DNA of 64,000 nt from Caulobacterales bacterium (GTDB taxonomy: Bacteria; Pseudomonadota; Alphaproteobacteria; Caulobacterales; Caulobacteraceae), in assembly GCA_019510435.1 (NCBI GenBank), contig JAEKKJ010000006.1, positions 124,001-188,000 on the forward strand. Reading direction: 5' to 3'. This document shows positions 7,146 through 16,015 of the stretch, piece after piece (position 1 is the first letter of the stretch; every line of letters starts with the position of its first letter). The notes below the pieces were generated by a model, which had not been told where the DNA came from, searched no databases, and saw nothing but the letters and a program-made list of their open reading frames with translations. The position numbers and the translations under genes were made by a program.

Positions 7146-7943
7146 TCAGCCGATGCGCACGCCCATGGCCCCGTCCACGGGCAAGATGGCGCCGGAGATG
7201 AACTTCGCCTCGTCGGACGCCAGGAACAGGGCGGCGTAGGCGGTGTCCCAGGCGGTGCCCATCTTGCCCAGCGGCACGCGCGCGTCGCGTTCGGCGCGGA
7301 CCGCGGCGGCGCTGCGGCCGCTGGCGCCGGCGATGCCAGCCACCGCCATGGGCGTGTCCATCAGGCCCGGCTGCACGGCGTTGCAGCGGATGCCGTAGCG
7401 GGCCTGGGACTGGGCCACGCTGGTGGTCAGCCGGTTCACCGCGGCCTTGGAGACCTCGTAGGCCACCTGGATCCCGCCGGCCTGGGCCGCCAGGGAGGAA
7501 ATGTTGACGATCGCCCCGCCGTGCTGCTCGCGCATCACCGCCAGGGCAGCCTTGGTGGTCAGCCACATGCCCTTGAGGTTCACCGCCAGGATGCGGTCGA
7601 ACGCCGCCTCGTCCAGCTTGTGTGCGGGCGCGTCGCCGCCGCCGATCCCCACGTTGTTGACCAGGATGTCCAGCCGGCCCAGGCGGCCCACCGCCTCTTC
7701 GACGATCCGCTCGGCGTCGGCGGCGCGGGTGACGTCGGCGGCCAGGGCGCTGGCGGTCCCGCCCTCGGCCACGACCAGGGCCGCGGTCTCCTCCGCGCGC
7801 TCCGCGACCCGGTCGACGCACAGCACCTGCGCCCCTTCCCGGGCGAACAGCAGAGCCATGGCCCGGCCGTTGCCCACGGTCTCGCCCGGCGTCTGGCCGG
7901 CGCCGGCGATGACCGCGGCCTTGCCCGCCAGCCGACCCGCCAT
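7146..7943 (-). CDS. SDR family NAD(P)-dependent oxidoreductase
   Basis: A 265-aa classical short-chain dehydrogenase. Seen: cofactor-binding segment AVIAGAGQTPGETVGNGRAM (a stretched glycine motif), ADVT, NNVG, catalytic Ser in VNISSLAA, and the YEVSK catalytic Tyr/Lys. The C-terminus FISGAILPVDGAMGVRIG is typical. The glycine-rich loop is longer than the canonical TGxxxGIG, a variant seen in several Sphingomonad/Caulobacter SDRs. It starts 1 bp after the carboxymuconolactone-decarboxylase-like gene, so the two form an operon and may act in the same catabolic route; substrate unknown. Confidence 0.9.
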   Translation of the reverse strand: MAGRLAGKAAVIAGAGQTPGETVGNGRAMALLFAREGAQVLCVDRVAERAEETAALVVAEGGTASALAADVTRAADAERIVEEAVGRLGRLDILVNNVGIGGGDAPAHKLDEAAFDRILAVNLKGMWLTTKAALAVMREQHGGAIVNISSLAAQAGGIQVAYEVSKAAVNRLTTSVAQSQARYGIRCNAVQPGLMDTPMAVAGIAGASGRSAAAVRAERDARVPLGKMGTAWDTAYAALFLASDEAKFISGAILPVDGAMGVRIG

Positions 7944-7944
7944 C

Positions 7945-8508
7945 TCAGTAGGCCTTCAGCTCGGGATCCAGCGTCTGGCCGGCGTCCAGCTGCACCCCGA
8001 AGGTGTTCAGCATCATCGACACCTGGGTGTACTGGCCCACGGTGAAGACCACATCCATCCGCTGCTTGTCCGAGAAGTGGCGGCCGAGCTCGGTCCAGGT
8101 GGCGTCGCCGATGAACTGGTCGGCGTGCAGCTCGTCGGCGGCCCGGATCAGGGCCGCGTCGGCCGCGCTCCAGCCGGCGTCGGCGCCGCGCTTGATCTTC
8201 TCGATCTCGTCGGCGGTAAGCCCATCGCGCAGGCCGATTCGCGTGTGCTGGGTGAACTCATAGCCGCTGCGGCACAGGTAGCCGGTGCGCAGGATCAGGA
8301 TCTCGCGCTCGCGCGGCGGCAGGTCGTTGCGCCGCGACAGGACATAGCCGCCCCAGGCGTTGAAGCGGCTGAGCGCCTTGGGCGCCCGCGCCAGGGTGCG
8401 GAAGATGTTGAGCAGCGGGCCGTCGCCGAAATCCTTCAGCGCCTCCTTCTGCTCGGGGCCCATCTCGGCGTCGCTCATGGGCGCGATCCGCGCCTTGGCC
8501 AGTCGCAT
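7945..8508 (-). CDS. Carboxymuconolactone decarboxylase/AhpD-like family protein
   Basis: A 187-aa all-helical protein of the CMD family. Seen: REREILILRTGYLCRSGYEFTQH, which has the family's conserved Glu, one Cys and the His eight residues later, and DELHADQFI. With a single cysteine in that segment it is unlikely to be a true AhpD peroxidase-reductant. I chose the ATG at 8508 (MRLAKARIAPM) because AGGGGAG lies 6-8 nt upstream; an ATG at 8547 in frame lacks this. Forms an operon with the SDR gene immediately downstream. Confidence 0.85.
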   Translation of the reverse strand: MRLAKARIAPMSDAEMGPEQKEALKDFGDGPLLNIFRTLARAPKALSRFNAWGGYVLSRRNDLPPREREILILRTGYLCRSGYEFTQHTRIGLRDGLTADEIEKIKRGADAGWSAADAALIRAADELHADQFIGDATWTELGRHFSDKQRMDVVFTVGQYTQVSMMLNTFGVQLDAGQTLDPELKAY

Positions 8509-8606
8509 GGCGTCTCCCCTCGAAGCTTCGGTTTCTTGCGTCGCCACCTTAGAACCGCCCGCCGATTTCGCTAGAGCCGGCCCGGGCCCGTTGCTAGGCA
8601 GGGCCG

Positions 8607-9788
8607 ATGTCGCGCCGGTCCACGCTGGAGTTCCTGAAGACCGAGACCGGCTCGGGGCTGCTGCTGGCGGCCGCGGCCCTGGTCGCCATCGTCTGGGCCA
8701 ACTCCCCCTTCGCCGGCGCCTACGACGCCCTCACCCGCCACCCCGTCGCCGTCCGGGTCGGCCCCTTCGCCGAGGTCATGAGCGTCACCGGCTGGGTGAA
8801 GACGGCGCTGATGCCGGTGTTCTTCTTCGTGGTGGGCCTGGAGATCAAGCAGGAGGTCCTGCGCGGCGAACTGGCCAATCCGCGCCGGCTGGCGCTGCCG
8901 GTGCTGGCGGCCCTGGGCGGCGCGGCCGTGCCGGCGCTGATCTACCTGGGCCTCAGCGCCGGGCTGGGCGGACCGGCCAAGGCCTGGCCCGCGACCACCG
9001 CCACCGACATCGCCTTCGCCCTGGCGGCGCTCGCCCTCGCCGGGCCGCGCCTGCCGCCGACCCTGCGGATCTTCCTGCTGACCCTGGCCATCGTCGACGA
9101 CGTGCTGGCGGTGCTGCTGATCGCGCTGCTCTACACCCATGACCTGCGCTTTCCGATGCTGGCGGGCGCGGCGGCCACGGTGGCGGTGCTGGCGGCCATG
9201 TCGCGCTGGCGGACCGCGCCCTACAGCTTCTGGGCGGTGGGCGGGCTGCTGCTCTGGGGCTTCACCCTGAAGTCAGGGATCAACACCTCGCTGGCGGGGA
9301 TCGCCGCGGCCTTCTGCCTGCCGCTGGAGCCCAAGCGCGGGGCCGGTCCGGGCGTGCTGGCCGAGACCATGGAGGCCCTGCACCCCTACGTGGCCTTCCT
9401 GATCCTGCCCCTGTTCGCCTTCACCGCCGCCGGCTTCCGAATCAGCCCGCAGGCGTTGCTGGGTCCCGTCAGCCTGGGCATCGCGGCCGGCCTCTTCCTG
9501 GGCAAGCAGATCGGCGTCTTCGGCGCGACCTCGCTGGTGATCGGGCTGAAGTGGGCGCGGCGGCCGACCGGCGCCAAGTGGCTGGAGCTGTACGGCCTTT
9601 CGGCCCTGGCCGGGGTGGGCTTCACCATGAGCCTCTACATCGGCGCCCTGGCGTTCCCCGACGCCGACGGGCTGGACCAGGCCCAGGTGCGGGCCGGCGT
9701 GGTGCTGGGCTCCATCGCCTCGGTGCTGCTGGGCCTGGCGGTCCTGGGCCTCAGCGCCGCGCGGCGGGCGCGCGACGCGGACGCCTGA
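8607..9788 (+). CDS. nhaA: Na+/H+ antiporter NhaA
   Basis: A 393-aa inner-membrane secondary transporter that expels Na+ (or Li+) in exchange for protons. Visible hallmarks: [33 protein letters not shown] and the ion-binding Asp pair in [18 protein letters not shown], with about twelve hydrophobic segments. Length is usual for the family. It is divergent from the CMD-SDR operon. The gap of 98 bp holds the presumed promoters; no Na+-responsive leader could be recognised. Confidence 0.95.
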   Translation: MSRRSTLEFLKTETGSGLLLAAAALVAIVWANSPFAGAYDALTRHPVAVRVGPFAEVMSVTGWVKTALMPVFFFVVGLEIKQEVLRGELANPRRLALPVLAALGGAAVPALIYLGLSAGLGGPAKAWPATTATDIAFALAALALAGPRLPPTLRIFLLTLAIVDDVLAVLLIALLYTHDLRFPMLAGAAATVAVLAAMSRWRTAPYSFWAVGGLLLWGFTLKSGINTSLAGIAAAFCLPLEPKRGAGPGVLAETMEALHPYVAFLILPLFAFTAAGFRISPQALLGPVSLGIAAGLFLGKQIGVFGATSLVIGLKWARRPTGAKWLELYGLSALAGVGFTMSLYIGALAFPDADGLDQAQVRAGVVLGSIASVLLGLAVLGLSAARRARDADA

Positions 9789-9855
9789 CAAAGCCGCTTG
9801 CCGTACAGCTCGCTTTGGCGTCCGCTGGCCGCTCGGGCGAGACGCGAGGGGCGTA

Positions 9856-10317
9856 ATGACGACATTCCGTTTGAACGGGCGCGAGGTCACCGTCCACGCC
9901 CCGGACGATTCGCCCCTGCTGTGGGCGATCCGCGAGGAGCTGGGGCTCACCGGCACCAAGTTCGGCTGCGGCATCGGCCAGTGCGGCGCCTGCACCGTGC
10001 ACGTGGGCGGCCAGGCGGTGCGATCCTGCATCACCCCGGCGGCGGCCATCGCCGGCCAGGAGGTCACCACCATCGAGGGGCTGGACCCGCACGGCGCGCA
10101 CCCGCTGCAGACGGCCTGGATCGAGGCCCAGGCGCCCCAGTGCGGCTACTGCCAGTCGGGCCAGATCATGCAGGCGGCGGCCCTCCTGAAGGCCACTCCG
10201 CATCCTACCGACGCCGACATCGACGCGGCCATGAACGGCAACCTCTGCCGCTGCATGGCCTACATCCGCATCCGCCGGGCCATCAAGCTGGCGGCCGGCC
10301 ACGGAGCGCACGCATGA
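9856..10317 (+). CDS. (2Fe-2S) subunit of molybdenum hydroxylase, IorA-like
   Basis: A 153-aa small subunit that passes electrons from the molybdenum centre. The N-terminal plant-type ferredoxin cluster is seen in [19 protein letters not shown] with the fourth ligand in RSCITP. The C-terminal four-helix cluster is seen in [13 protein letters not shown] and [17 protein letters not shown]. Its stop codon overlaps the start of the large subunit as ATGA. The pair resembles isoquinoline 1-oxidoreductase and the related aldehyde oxidoreductases, which have no FAD subunit; the real substrate is not deducible. Confidence 0.92.
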   Translation: MTTFRLNGREVTVHAPDDSPLLWAIREELGLTGTKFGCGIGQCGACTVHVGGQAVRSCITPAAAIAGQEVTTIEGLDPHGAHPLQTAWIEAQAPQCGYCQSGQIMQAAALLKATPHPTDADIDAAMNGNLCRCMAYIRIRRAIKLAAGHGAHA

Positions 10318-12575
10318 GCGCCCATGCCTTCGTCCCCGAGACCTTCGCGCCTTCCCGCCGCGGTTTCCTGATCACCCTGACCGCGGCCGGCGCCGTCTTC
10401 TCGCTGAACGCCCCGCCGGCGGACGCGGCCGACGCCGCCTTCGCCCCCACCATCTGGTACGGCATCGACAGGGACGGGATCGTCACCGTCCACGTGATCC
10501 GTGCCGAGATGGGCCAGCACGTCGGCACCGCCATCGCCCGCATCGTCGCCGACGAGCTGGAGGCGGACTGGTCGAAGGTCCGCATCGACCATGTGGACTC
10601 CGATCCCAAGTGGGGCCTGATGGTCACCGGCGGCAGCTGGTCGGTCTGGCAGAGCTATCCGCTGTACAGCCAGGCGGGAGCTGCGGGCCGGATGGCCCTC
10701 ATCGACGCCGGGGCCAAGATGCTGGGCGTGGCGCCCTCGGCCTGCGTGGGCCGGAACGGCGCGGTGCATGCCGGCAAGAAGGCCGTGACCTACGGCCAGA
10801 TCGTCGCCAAGGGCGGGCTGAAGGCCAGCTACAGCAAGGAAGAGCTGGACAAGCTGCCGCTGAAGCCAGTCGCCGAGCGGCGGATCATCGGCAAGCCCGG
10901 CGCCGCGCGCGACATTCCCGAGAAGACCAACGGCCAGGGCAAGTACGGCCTGGACGCCCGCGTTCCCGGCATGATCTACGCCCGGCCGAAACTGCCGCCG
11001 GTGCGCAACGGGGCCAAGGTCGCCGGCATCGACGACAGCGCGGCCAAGGCCGTGCCGGGCTTCATCAAGGCCGTCGCCCTGGACGACCCGTCCGGCACGG
11101 TCCCGGGCTGGGTGGTGGCCTATGGCGAGACCTTCGTCGCCGCCGACCGCGCCGCCGAGGCGCTGAAGGTCACCTGGACCACCGACGACACCGCCAAGGT
11201 CTCCGAGGCCGACCTGCAGAAGCGCGCCGCCGACCTGATCGCCGATCCGACCCAGGGCGCCCTGGTGGTGGCCGACCCCGGCGTCGACGCCGCCTTCGCG
11301 GCCGCCAAGACCCGGCTGGAGCGCACCTACACCACCGCCACCGCCGTCCACTTCCAGATGGAGCCGGTGAACGCCCTGGCTTTCGAGAAGGATGGCCTGT
11401 TCGAGATCCACACCGGCAACCAATGGCAATCGCTGGTGCTGCCCTGGCTCGCCAAGGCTCTCGGGCGCGACGAGAAGACTATCGTCATGCGCACCTACCT
11501 GCTGGGCGGCGGGTTCGGCCGGCGGCTGAATGGCGACTACGCCGTGGGCGCGGCCCTGGCGTCCAAGGCCGTGGGCGGCAAGCCGGTGAAGCTGGTGTTC
11601 ACCCGCGCCGACGACGTCCGCTTCGACAGCCCCCGGTCGCCGTCCGTCCAGGTGGTGAAGATGGCGTTCGGCGAGGGCGGGCGCGTCACCGCGATGGACC
11701 ACGCGGCCGCCGCTGGCTGGCCCACCCAGGTGATGGCGCCCTTCTTCATGCCCAAGGGCCAGAACGGCGTCGCCTACGATCCCTTCGCCATCTCCGGCGC
11801 GGACCACTGGTACGAGGTGGGCGCCCAGCGCGTGCGGGCGGTCTCCAACGACCTGGCCAACCGCACCTTCCGGCCCGGCTGGCTGCGCTCGGTGGGACCT
11901 GGCTGGACCAACTGGGCGGTGGAGAGCTTCATGGACGAGGCCGCGCACGAGGTCGGCGCCGACCCCCTGGCCTTCCGGCTGAGGCTGCTGACCGGCGCGG
12001 GCCGCAATGCGGGCTCAGGACCCACCGCGGTCGGTGGGGCCAAGCGCCAGGCCGCGGTGCTGAAGCGCGTGGCGGAGAAGGCCGGCTGGGGGCAGCCGCT
12101 GCCGAAGAACACCGGCCTGGGCCTGGCCACCACCTTCGGCCAGGAGCGCGACATGCCCACCTGGGTCGCGTGCGCCGCCCGGGTGCGGGTGGACCCGGCC
12201 AGCGGCCTGGCCAAGGTGGAGAAGCTGACCCTGGTCGCCGACTGCGGCACGGTGGTCCACCCGGACGGCGCCCTGGCGCAGATGGAAGGGGCGGCGCTGT
12301 GGGGCATGAGCCTGGCGCTGTTCGAGGGCACGGCCTTCGAGAACGGCCAGGTGCGCGACACCAACCTCGACAGCTACACGCCCCTGCGGATGGGCGACAC
12401 GCCGGACGTGGAGGTGGAGTTCATCGCCTCCGACCAGCCGCCCGTGGGCCTGGGCGAGCCGGCCACCACCGTCGTCGGGCCGGCCATCGGCAACGCCATC
12501 TTCCGCGCGGTCGGCGCCCGCGTCCGCGACCTGCCCATCCGGCCGGAGGCGGTGAAGGCGGCGATCAAGGCCTGA
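10314..12575 (+). CDS. Molybdopterin-binding large subunit, IorB-like, Tat-exported
   Basis: A 753-aa catalytic subunit of a xanthine-dehydrogenase-family hydroxylase. The N-terminus has a twin-arginine signal ([18 protein letters not shown] ... ADA), so the complex is probably periplasmic, with the small subunit carried along. Molybdopterin contacts are seen in [16 protein letters not shown], and the catalytic Glu lies in [13 protein letters not shown] near the C-terminus. It starts at the ATG at 10314, overlapping the small subunit by 4 bp. No cytochrome c partner or XdhC-like chaperone lies in the immediate neighbourhood. Confidence 0.92.
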   Translation: MSAHAFVPETFAPSRRGFLITLTAAGAVFSLNAPPADAADAAFAPTIWYGIDRDGIVTVHVIRAEMGQHVGTAIARIVADELEADWSKVRIDHVDSDPKWGLMVTGGSWSVWQSYPLYSQAGAAGRMALIDAGAKMLGVAPSACVGRNGAVHAGKKAVTYGQIVAKGGLKASYSKEELDKLPLKPVAERRIIGKPGAARDIPEKTNGQGKYGLDARVPGMIYARPKLPPVRNGAKVAGIDDSAAKAVPGFIKAVALDDPSGTVPGWVVAYGETFVAADRAAEALKVTWTTDDTAKVSEADLQKRAADLIADPTQGALVVADPGVDAAFAAAKTRLERTYTTATAVHFQMEPVNALAFEKDGLFEIHTGNQWQSLVLPWLAKALGRDEKTIVMRTYLLGGGFGRRLNGDYAVGAALASKAVGGKPVKLVFTRADDVRFDSPRSPSVQVVKMAFGEGGRVTAMDHAAAAGWPTQVMAPFFMPKGQNGVAYDPFAISGADHWYEVGAQRVRAVSNDLANRTFRPGWLRSVGPGWTNWAVESFMDEAAHEVGADPLAFRLRLLTGAGRNAGSGPTAVGGAKRQAAVLKRVAEKAGWGQPLPKNTGLGLATTFGQERDMPTWVACAARVRVDPASGLAKVEKLTLVADCGTVVHPDGALAQMEGAALWGMSLALFEGTAFENGQVRDTNLDSYTPLRMGDTPDVEVEFIASDQPPVGLGEPATTVVGPAIGNAIFRAVGARVRDLPIRPEAVKAAIKA

Positions 12576-12693
12576 GGGCCACGCCGCGCAAGCCGTGCGA
12601 CAACCTGTTCGCCGAGGCGGCGTCAGGTCGCAAGGGCGCACGGATCAACCTGCGATAAGGTCTGCACTCGATGGGCCGCCAACGGGAGAGGGT

Positions 12694-13335
12694 ATGGCCG
12701 AACAGGTGATAGAAGAGGCGGATCCGGGGGTGGAGCGCCAGCGGGAAGCCGAGCACCGGGTCAAGAACACCCTGCAGCTGATCTCGTCGATCGTGCTGCT
12801 GCAGGGGCGGCGCGCCTCGGACGAGGCGGCGCGGCAGGCGCTGCGGGCTGTCCAGCAACGGGTCGCCGCGGTCAGCGTGGCGCACCGGCACGTGGCGTGG
12901 GCCGACGATGGCGAGCGCGTCGAGCTGGCCGCCCTCGTGCGCGAGATCGTGGGCGACCTGGCGGGTTCGGCCGGGCGCGAGGGCGTGGCGATCGATCTGG
13001 ATCTCGAGCCGGTCTACATCCCCGGCCGCCAGAGCGCCTCATTCGCCCTGCTGCTCAGCGAGACCGTGGGCAATTGCCTGCGCCACGCGTTCCCCGAGGG
13101 GCGTCCGGGCCGGGTGCAGGTGGCGCTGCGCCGCTCCGGCGACGGCTTCGAGCTCTCGGTGATCGACGACGGCGTGGGCGCCCCGGACGGCGGCTCTGCG
13201 GCCGGCTTCGGGCTGACCGTGGCCCAGCTGATGGCCCAGCAGCTCCGCGGCAAGCTGGCGATGGGTCCGGCGCAACCCGGGCTCAAGCTTTCCGTTAGCA
13301 TCCCCATGGACGCACAAGCTCCGCCGCGGCCCTGA
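12694..13335 (+). CDS. Orphan sensor histidine kinase, HisKA_2/HWE type
   Basis: A 213-aa kinase reduced to its dimerisation/phospho-acceptor and ATPase domains. Residues about 15-75 contain the H-box EAEHRVKNTLQLISSIVLLQ, with the phosphorylatable His; the C-terminal half has the N-box (ETVGNCLRHAF) and the G-box (VIDDGVGAP ... GFGLTVAQLM). There is no PAS, GAF or membrane sensor domain and no response regulator next to it, so it must receive input from a partner. The ATG at 12694 follows GGGAGAGGGT. In Alphaproteobacteria such kinases often feed the general stress response; that link is inference. Confidence 0.88.
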   Translation: MAEQVIEEADPGVERQREAEHRVKNTLQLISSIVLLQGRRASDEAARQALRAVQQRVAAVSVAHRHVAWADDGERVELAALVREIVGDLAGSAGREGVAIDLDLEPVYIPGRQSASFALLLSETVGNCLRHAFPEGRPGRVQVALRRSGDGFELSVIDDGVGAPDGGSAAGFGLTVAQLMAQQLRGKLAMGPAQPGLKLSVSIPMDAQAPPRP

Positions 13336-13341
13336 CCGCCC

Positions 13342-13632
13342 GTGCCGCTGGCTGCGGACATCGTCGGCGTGGGCGCGGCCCTCTGCTCGATGGGCAGTTT
13401 CGTGCCGCAGATCGTCAAGATCGTGCGCGAACGCGAAGCGGATGGGGTCTCCTTGCGCATGTATGCGGTGACGGTCACCGGCTTCACCCTCTGGACCGCC
13501 TACGGGTTCCTGACCCGCAGCTGGCCCGTGGCCGGCTCGAACATCGTCTGCCTGCTGCTCTCGGCGACCATCCTGGCGCTGAAATGGCGCTTCTCGACGG
13601 CCAGGGCTGAGGACGATCGCCGGTCGCGATGA
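13342..13632 (+). CDS. SemiSWEET-type PQ-loop transporter
   Basis: A 96-aa protein with three transmembrane helices and the PQ motif in SMGSFVPQIVKIVREREADG, followed by YAVTVTGFTLWTAYGFLTRSW. This is the half-transporter that dimerises for facilitated movement of sugars or small solutes. GTG start at 13342, 6 bp after the kinase stop, so likely cotranscribed with it. The functional link between the two is unknown. Confidence 0.88.
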   Translation: MPLAADIVGVGAALCSMGSFVPQIVKIVREREADGVSLRMYAVTVTGFTLWTAYGFLTRSWPVAGSNIVCLLLSATILALKWRFSTARAEDDRRSR

Positions 13633-13714
13633 GGATCGCTGCGTCGCTGCGGCTCTAGCCAGGCGCGGGCCGGGGCCGTAGATCGTCCCCGGGGTGCGTT
13701 GAGAAGGCATGGGT

Positions 13715-16015
13715 ATGAGCGACAGACTGGCGGCGGCGCAGGCCGCCTTGACCGCGGGCCGGCGCGACGAGGCGATCGAGCATCTGATCGCCGCCGTGGA
13801 CGAGGACGCCGCGCGACCCAGCCCGGCCTACCGCGCCCTGGTCGGCCAGCTGTACGGCGCGGGCCGCTACGAAGAGGGCCTGGCCTATGCGCGCAAGGCC
13901 CTGGAACGCCATCCCCGCGACTACGACCTGAACAACAGCTACGGGGTGCTGCTGCGCAAGCTGCGCCGCCAGCCCGAGGCCGTGAAGGCGCTGGAGCAGG
14001 CGATCAAGCTGAACCCCAAGGCCATGGCCGCCCAGCAGAACCTGGGCAATGTGTTCCTGGACCTGAACGAAAACGCCCGGGCCGAGGCGATCTTCACCAA
14101 GCTGGTGCGGCTGGAGCCCCGCAACCTCGAGTTCCTGCGCCTGCTGGCCCGTTCGCTGAGCAAGCAGGGCAAGGTCGAGCCCGCCCTCGTGCGCCTTCGC
14201 CAGGCGATCTCGATCCGCAAGGACAACGTCGACTGCTGGCTGGACCTGGTCGGCCTGCTCAACGAGGAATACCGCAGCCAGGAGGCCGAGGAGCAGCTCG
14301 AACGGGCGCTGGGCGCCCTGCCCGGCAACCGCCGCCTGCTGGAAGGCAAGGTCATGATCCTGCGCCGCGGCGGCCAGGGCGCGCGCGCCGAGGCCTTCAT
14401 GGAGGAGCAGCTGGCGCTGCATCCCGAGGCGGCCTGGCTGCACTACCAGCTGAGCAGCCTGATCGGCGACCGGAACCGCGAACGCGCCTGCGCCCTGGCG
14501 CGCCGAGCGCTGGAGCTGGAGCCCGGCAACCTCGACTACGCCACCTCGCTGATCGAGAACCTCGAGCGCAACCGGATCGGCGACGAGGGCGCCCACATCG
14601 AGGAGGCCTACCAGCTGGGCCTGCGCCTCCTGCCGCGCAAGGCCGAGTTCGGCGAGGCCGCCACCAAGATCCTCACCGAGACCTTCATCCGCGTCGCCGA
14701 CTACGAGGCGGTCGAGGCGCTCGGCGACTTCACCACCGTGGGCCGCAACTGGGCCTCCAGCGGCCGCCACTCGGCCCTGCTGAAGCAGCTGTCGCGCATC
14801 GGCAATGACGACGACCGGCGCGAGCTGGTGGAGCAGCACCGGATCTGGGGGCGGATGGCCGAGAGCGCGGCCGCGCGCCGGCCGGTCAAGCGCCCGCCGC
14901 CTCGCGCGCCCGGCGGCAAGATCCGGCTGGGCCTGCTGTCGTCGGACCTGCGCCAGCACCCGGTGGGCTACTTCGCCCTGCCGCTGTTCGACCACATCGA
15001 CAACGAACGGTTCGAGGTGTTCGTCTACTCGTACTACCTGGGCAAGGAAGACCCCGCACAGCGCTACATCACCAGCAAGGTCAGCGCCTACCGGTGGTCG
15101 CCCGAGATCAATGTCAGCGCCGCGGCCCAGCAGATCGCCGACGACCAGCTCGACATCCTGATCGAGCTCGGCGGCTCCACCCACATGAACAAGCTGGAGG
15201 TGATGGCCTACAAGGCTGCGCCGCTGCAGGCGAGCTGGCTGGGCTACCCGCACTCCGCGGGCCTCGCCACCATCGACTACTTCATCTGCGATCAGTACAG
15301 CCGCCCGACCAAGCCGGAATACCTGATCGAGACGCCGCTGGAGATGCCGCGCAGCTGGGTGGCGCTGGGCAAGGCGTTCTTCGCCGAGCGGGAAATCACC
15401 CCGGGCCTGCCCAGCGACCGCAACGGCTTCATCACCTACGGAACGGCCAACAACCCGCACAAGTACAATCCGCGGATGCTGCGCGCCTGGGCCAGGATCG
15501 TGGCCGCTACGCCCGGCTCGAAGTTCGCCTTCATCCGCCCCGAGGGCTCGGGCGCCAGCTTCCGGCGCAACATCGAGGCCCAGTTCGCACTCGAGGGCGT
15601 CAGCCCCGACCGGCTGGTGTTCCACGTGATCCGCGGCGCCCACCTGCCGTTCTACAACGAGGTGGACCTGACGCTGGACACCTTCCCGTTGACCGGCGGC
15701 ACCACCACCACCGAGAGCCTCTGGATGGGCGTGCCGCTGGTCACCCTGCGCGGGGAGATGTTCCACGAGCGGCTGAGCTATTCGATCCTGTCGAACGCCG
15801 GCCTCGGCGACCTCTGCACCGACGACCTGGACGAGTACCAGCGGCTGGCGCTGCAGCTGGCGGCGGACACCGACCGGCGCCGGGCGCTGCGCACCGGCCT
15901 GCGCGACATGATCCGCAACTCCGCCCTGGGCCAGACCGAGCAGTTCGCCCGCGACTTCTACGACATGCTGCACCGCGCCGTGACCGAGCGGGCGGGCGCC
16001 CGTGCCACTGCCTGA
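13715..16015 (+). CDS. TPR-containing SPINDLY/OGT-type (GT41) protein O-glycosyltransferase
   Basis: A 766-aa protein. Residues about 1-370 are tetratricopeptide repeats (for example ARKALERHPRDYDLNNSYGV). The C-terminal GT41 catalytic region begins near KIRLGLLSSDLRQHPVGYFA and includes LGYPHSAGLATIDYFICD and DTFPLTGGTTTTESLWMG, the donor-binding end. It would transfer a sugar from a nucleotide donor to Ser/Thr of a protein in the cytoplasm. I prefer the ATG at 13715 because GAGAAGG then sits 8 nt away; the ATG at 13709 is too close. It overlaps the next paralogue by 14 bp. Likely target: a surface protein or flagellin, inferred from the glycan island it heads. Confidence 0.9.
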   Translation: MSDRLAAAQAALTAGRRDEAIEHLIAAVDEDAARPSPAYRALVGQLYGAGRYEEGLAYARKALERHPRDYDLNNSYGVLLRKLRRQPEAVKALEQAIKLNPKAMAAQQNLGNVFLDLNENARAEAIFTKLVRLEPRNLEFLRLLARSLSKQGKVEPALVRLRQAISIRKDNVDCWLDLVGLLNEEYRSQEAEEQLERALGALPGNRRLLEGKVMILRRGGQGARAEAFMEEQLALHPEAAWLHYQLSSLIGDRNRERACALARRALELEPGNLDYATSLIENLERNRIGDEGAHIEEAYQLGLRLLPRKAEFGEAATKILTETFIRVADYEAVEALGDFTTVGRNWASSGRHSALLKQLSRIGNDDDRRELVEQHRIWGRMAESAAARRPVKRPPPRAPGGKIRLGLLSSDLRQHPVGYFALPLFDHIDNERFEVFVYSYYLGKEDPAQRYITSKVSAYRWSPEINVSAAAQQIADDQLDILIELGGSTHMNKLEVMAYKAAPLQASWLGYPHSAGLATIDYFICDQYSRPTKPEYLIETPLEMPRSWVALGKAFFAEREITPGLPSDRNGFITYGTANNPHKYNPRMLRAWARIVAATPGSKFAFIRPEGSGASFRRNIEAQFALEGVSPDRLVFHVIRGAHLPFYNEVDLTLDTFPLTGGTTTTESLWMGVPLVTLRGEMFHERLSYSILSNAGLGDLCTDDLDEYQRLALQLAADTDRRRALRTGLRDMIRNSALGQTEQFARDFYDMLHRAVTERAGARATA
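15692..15988 (+). repeat. Near-identical 297-bp tract, copy 1 (gene conversion)
   Basis: This 3' part of the first OGT gene matches 17628-17924 in the second with only four mismatches by my count, although the genes differ much more upstream. See the matching finding. Confidence 0.9.

Noticed and set aside
13655..15973. A 772-codon minus-strand frame opposite the first OGT
   Set aside because: Antisense to a protein with intact TPR and GT41 motifs; composition of a shadow.
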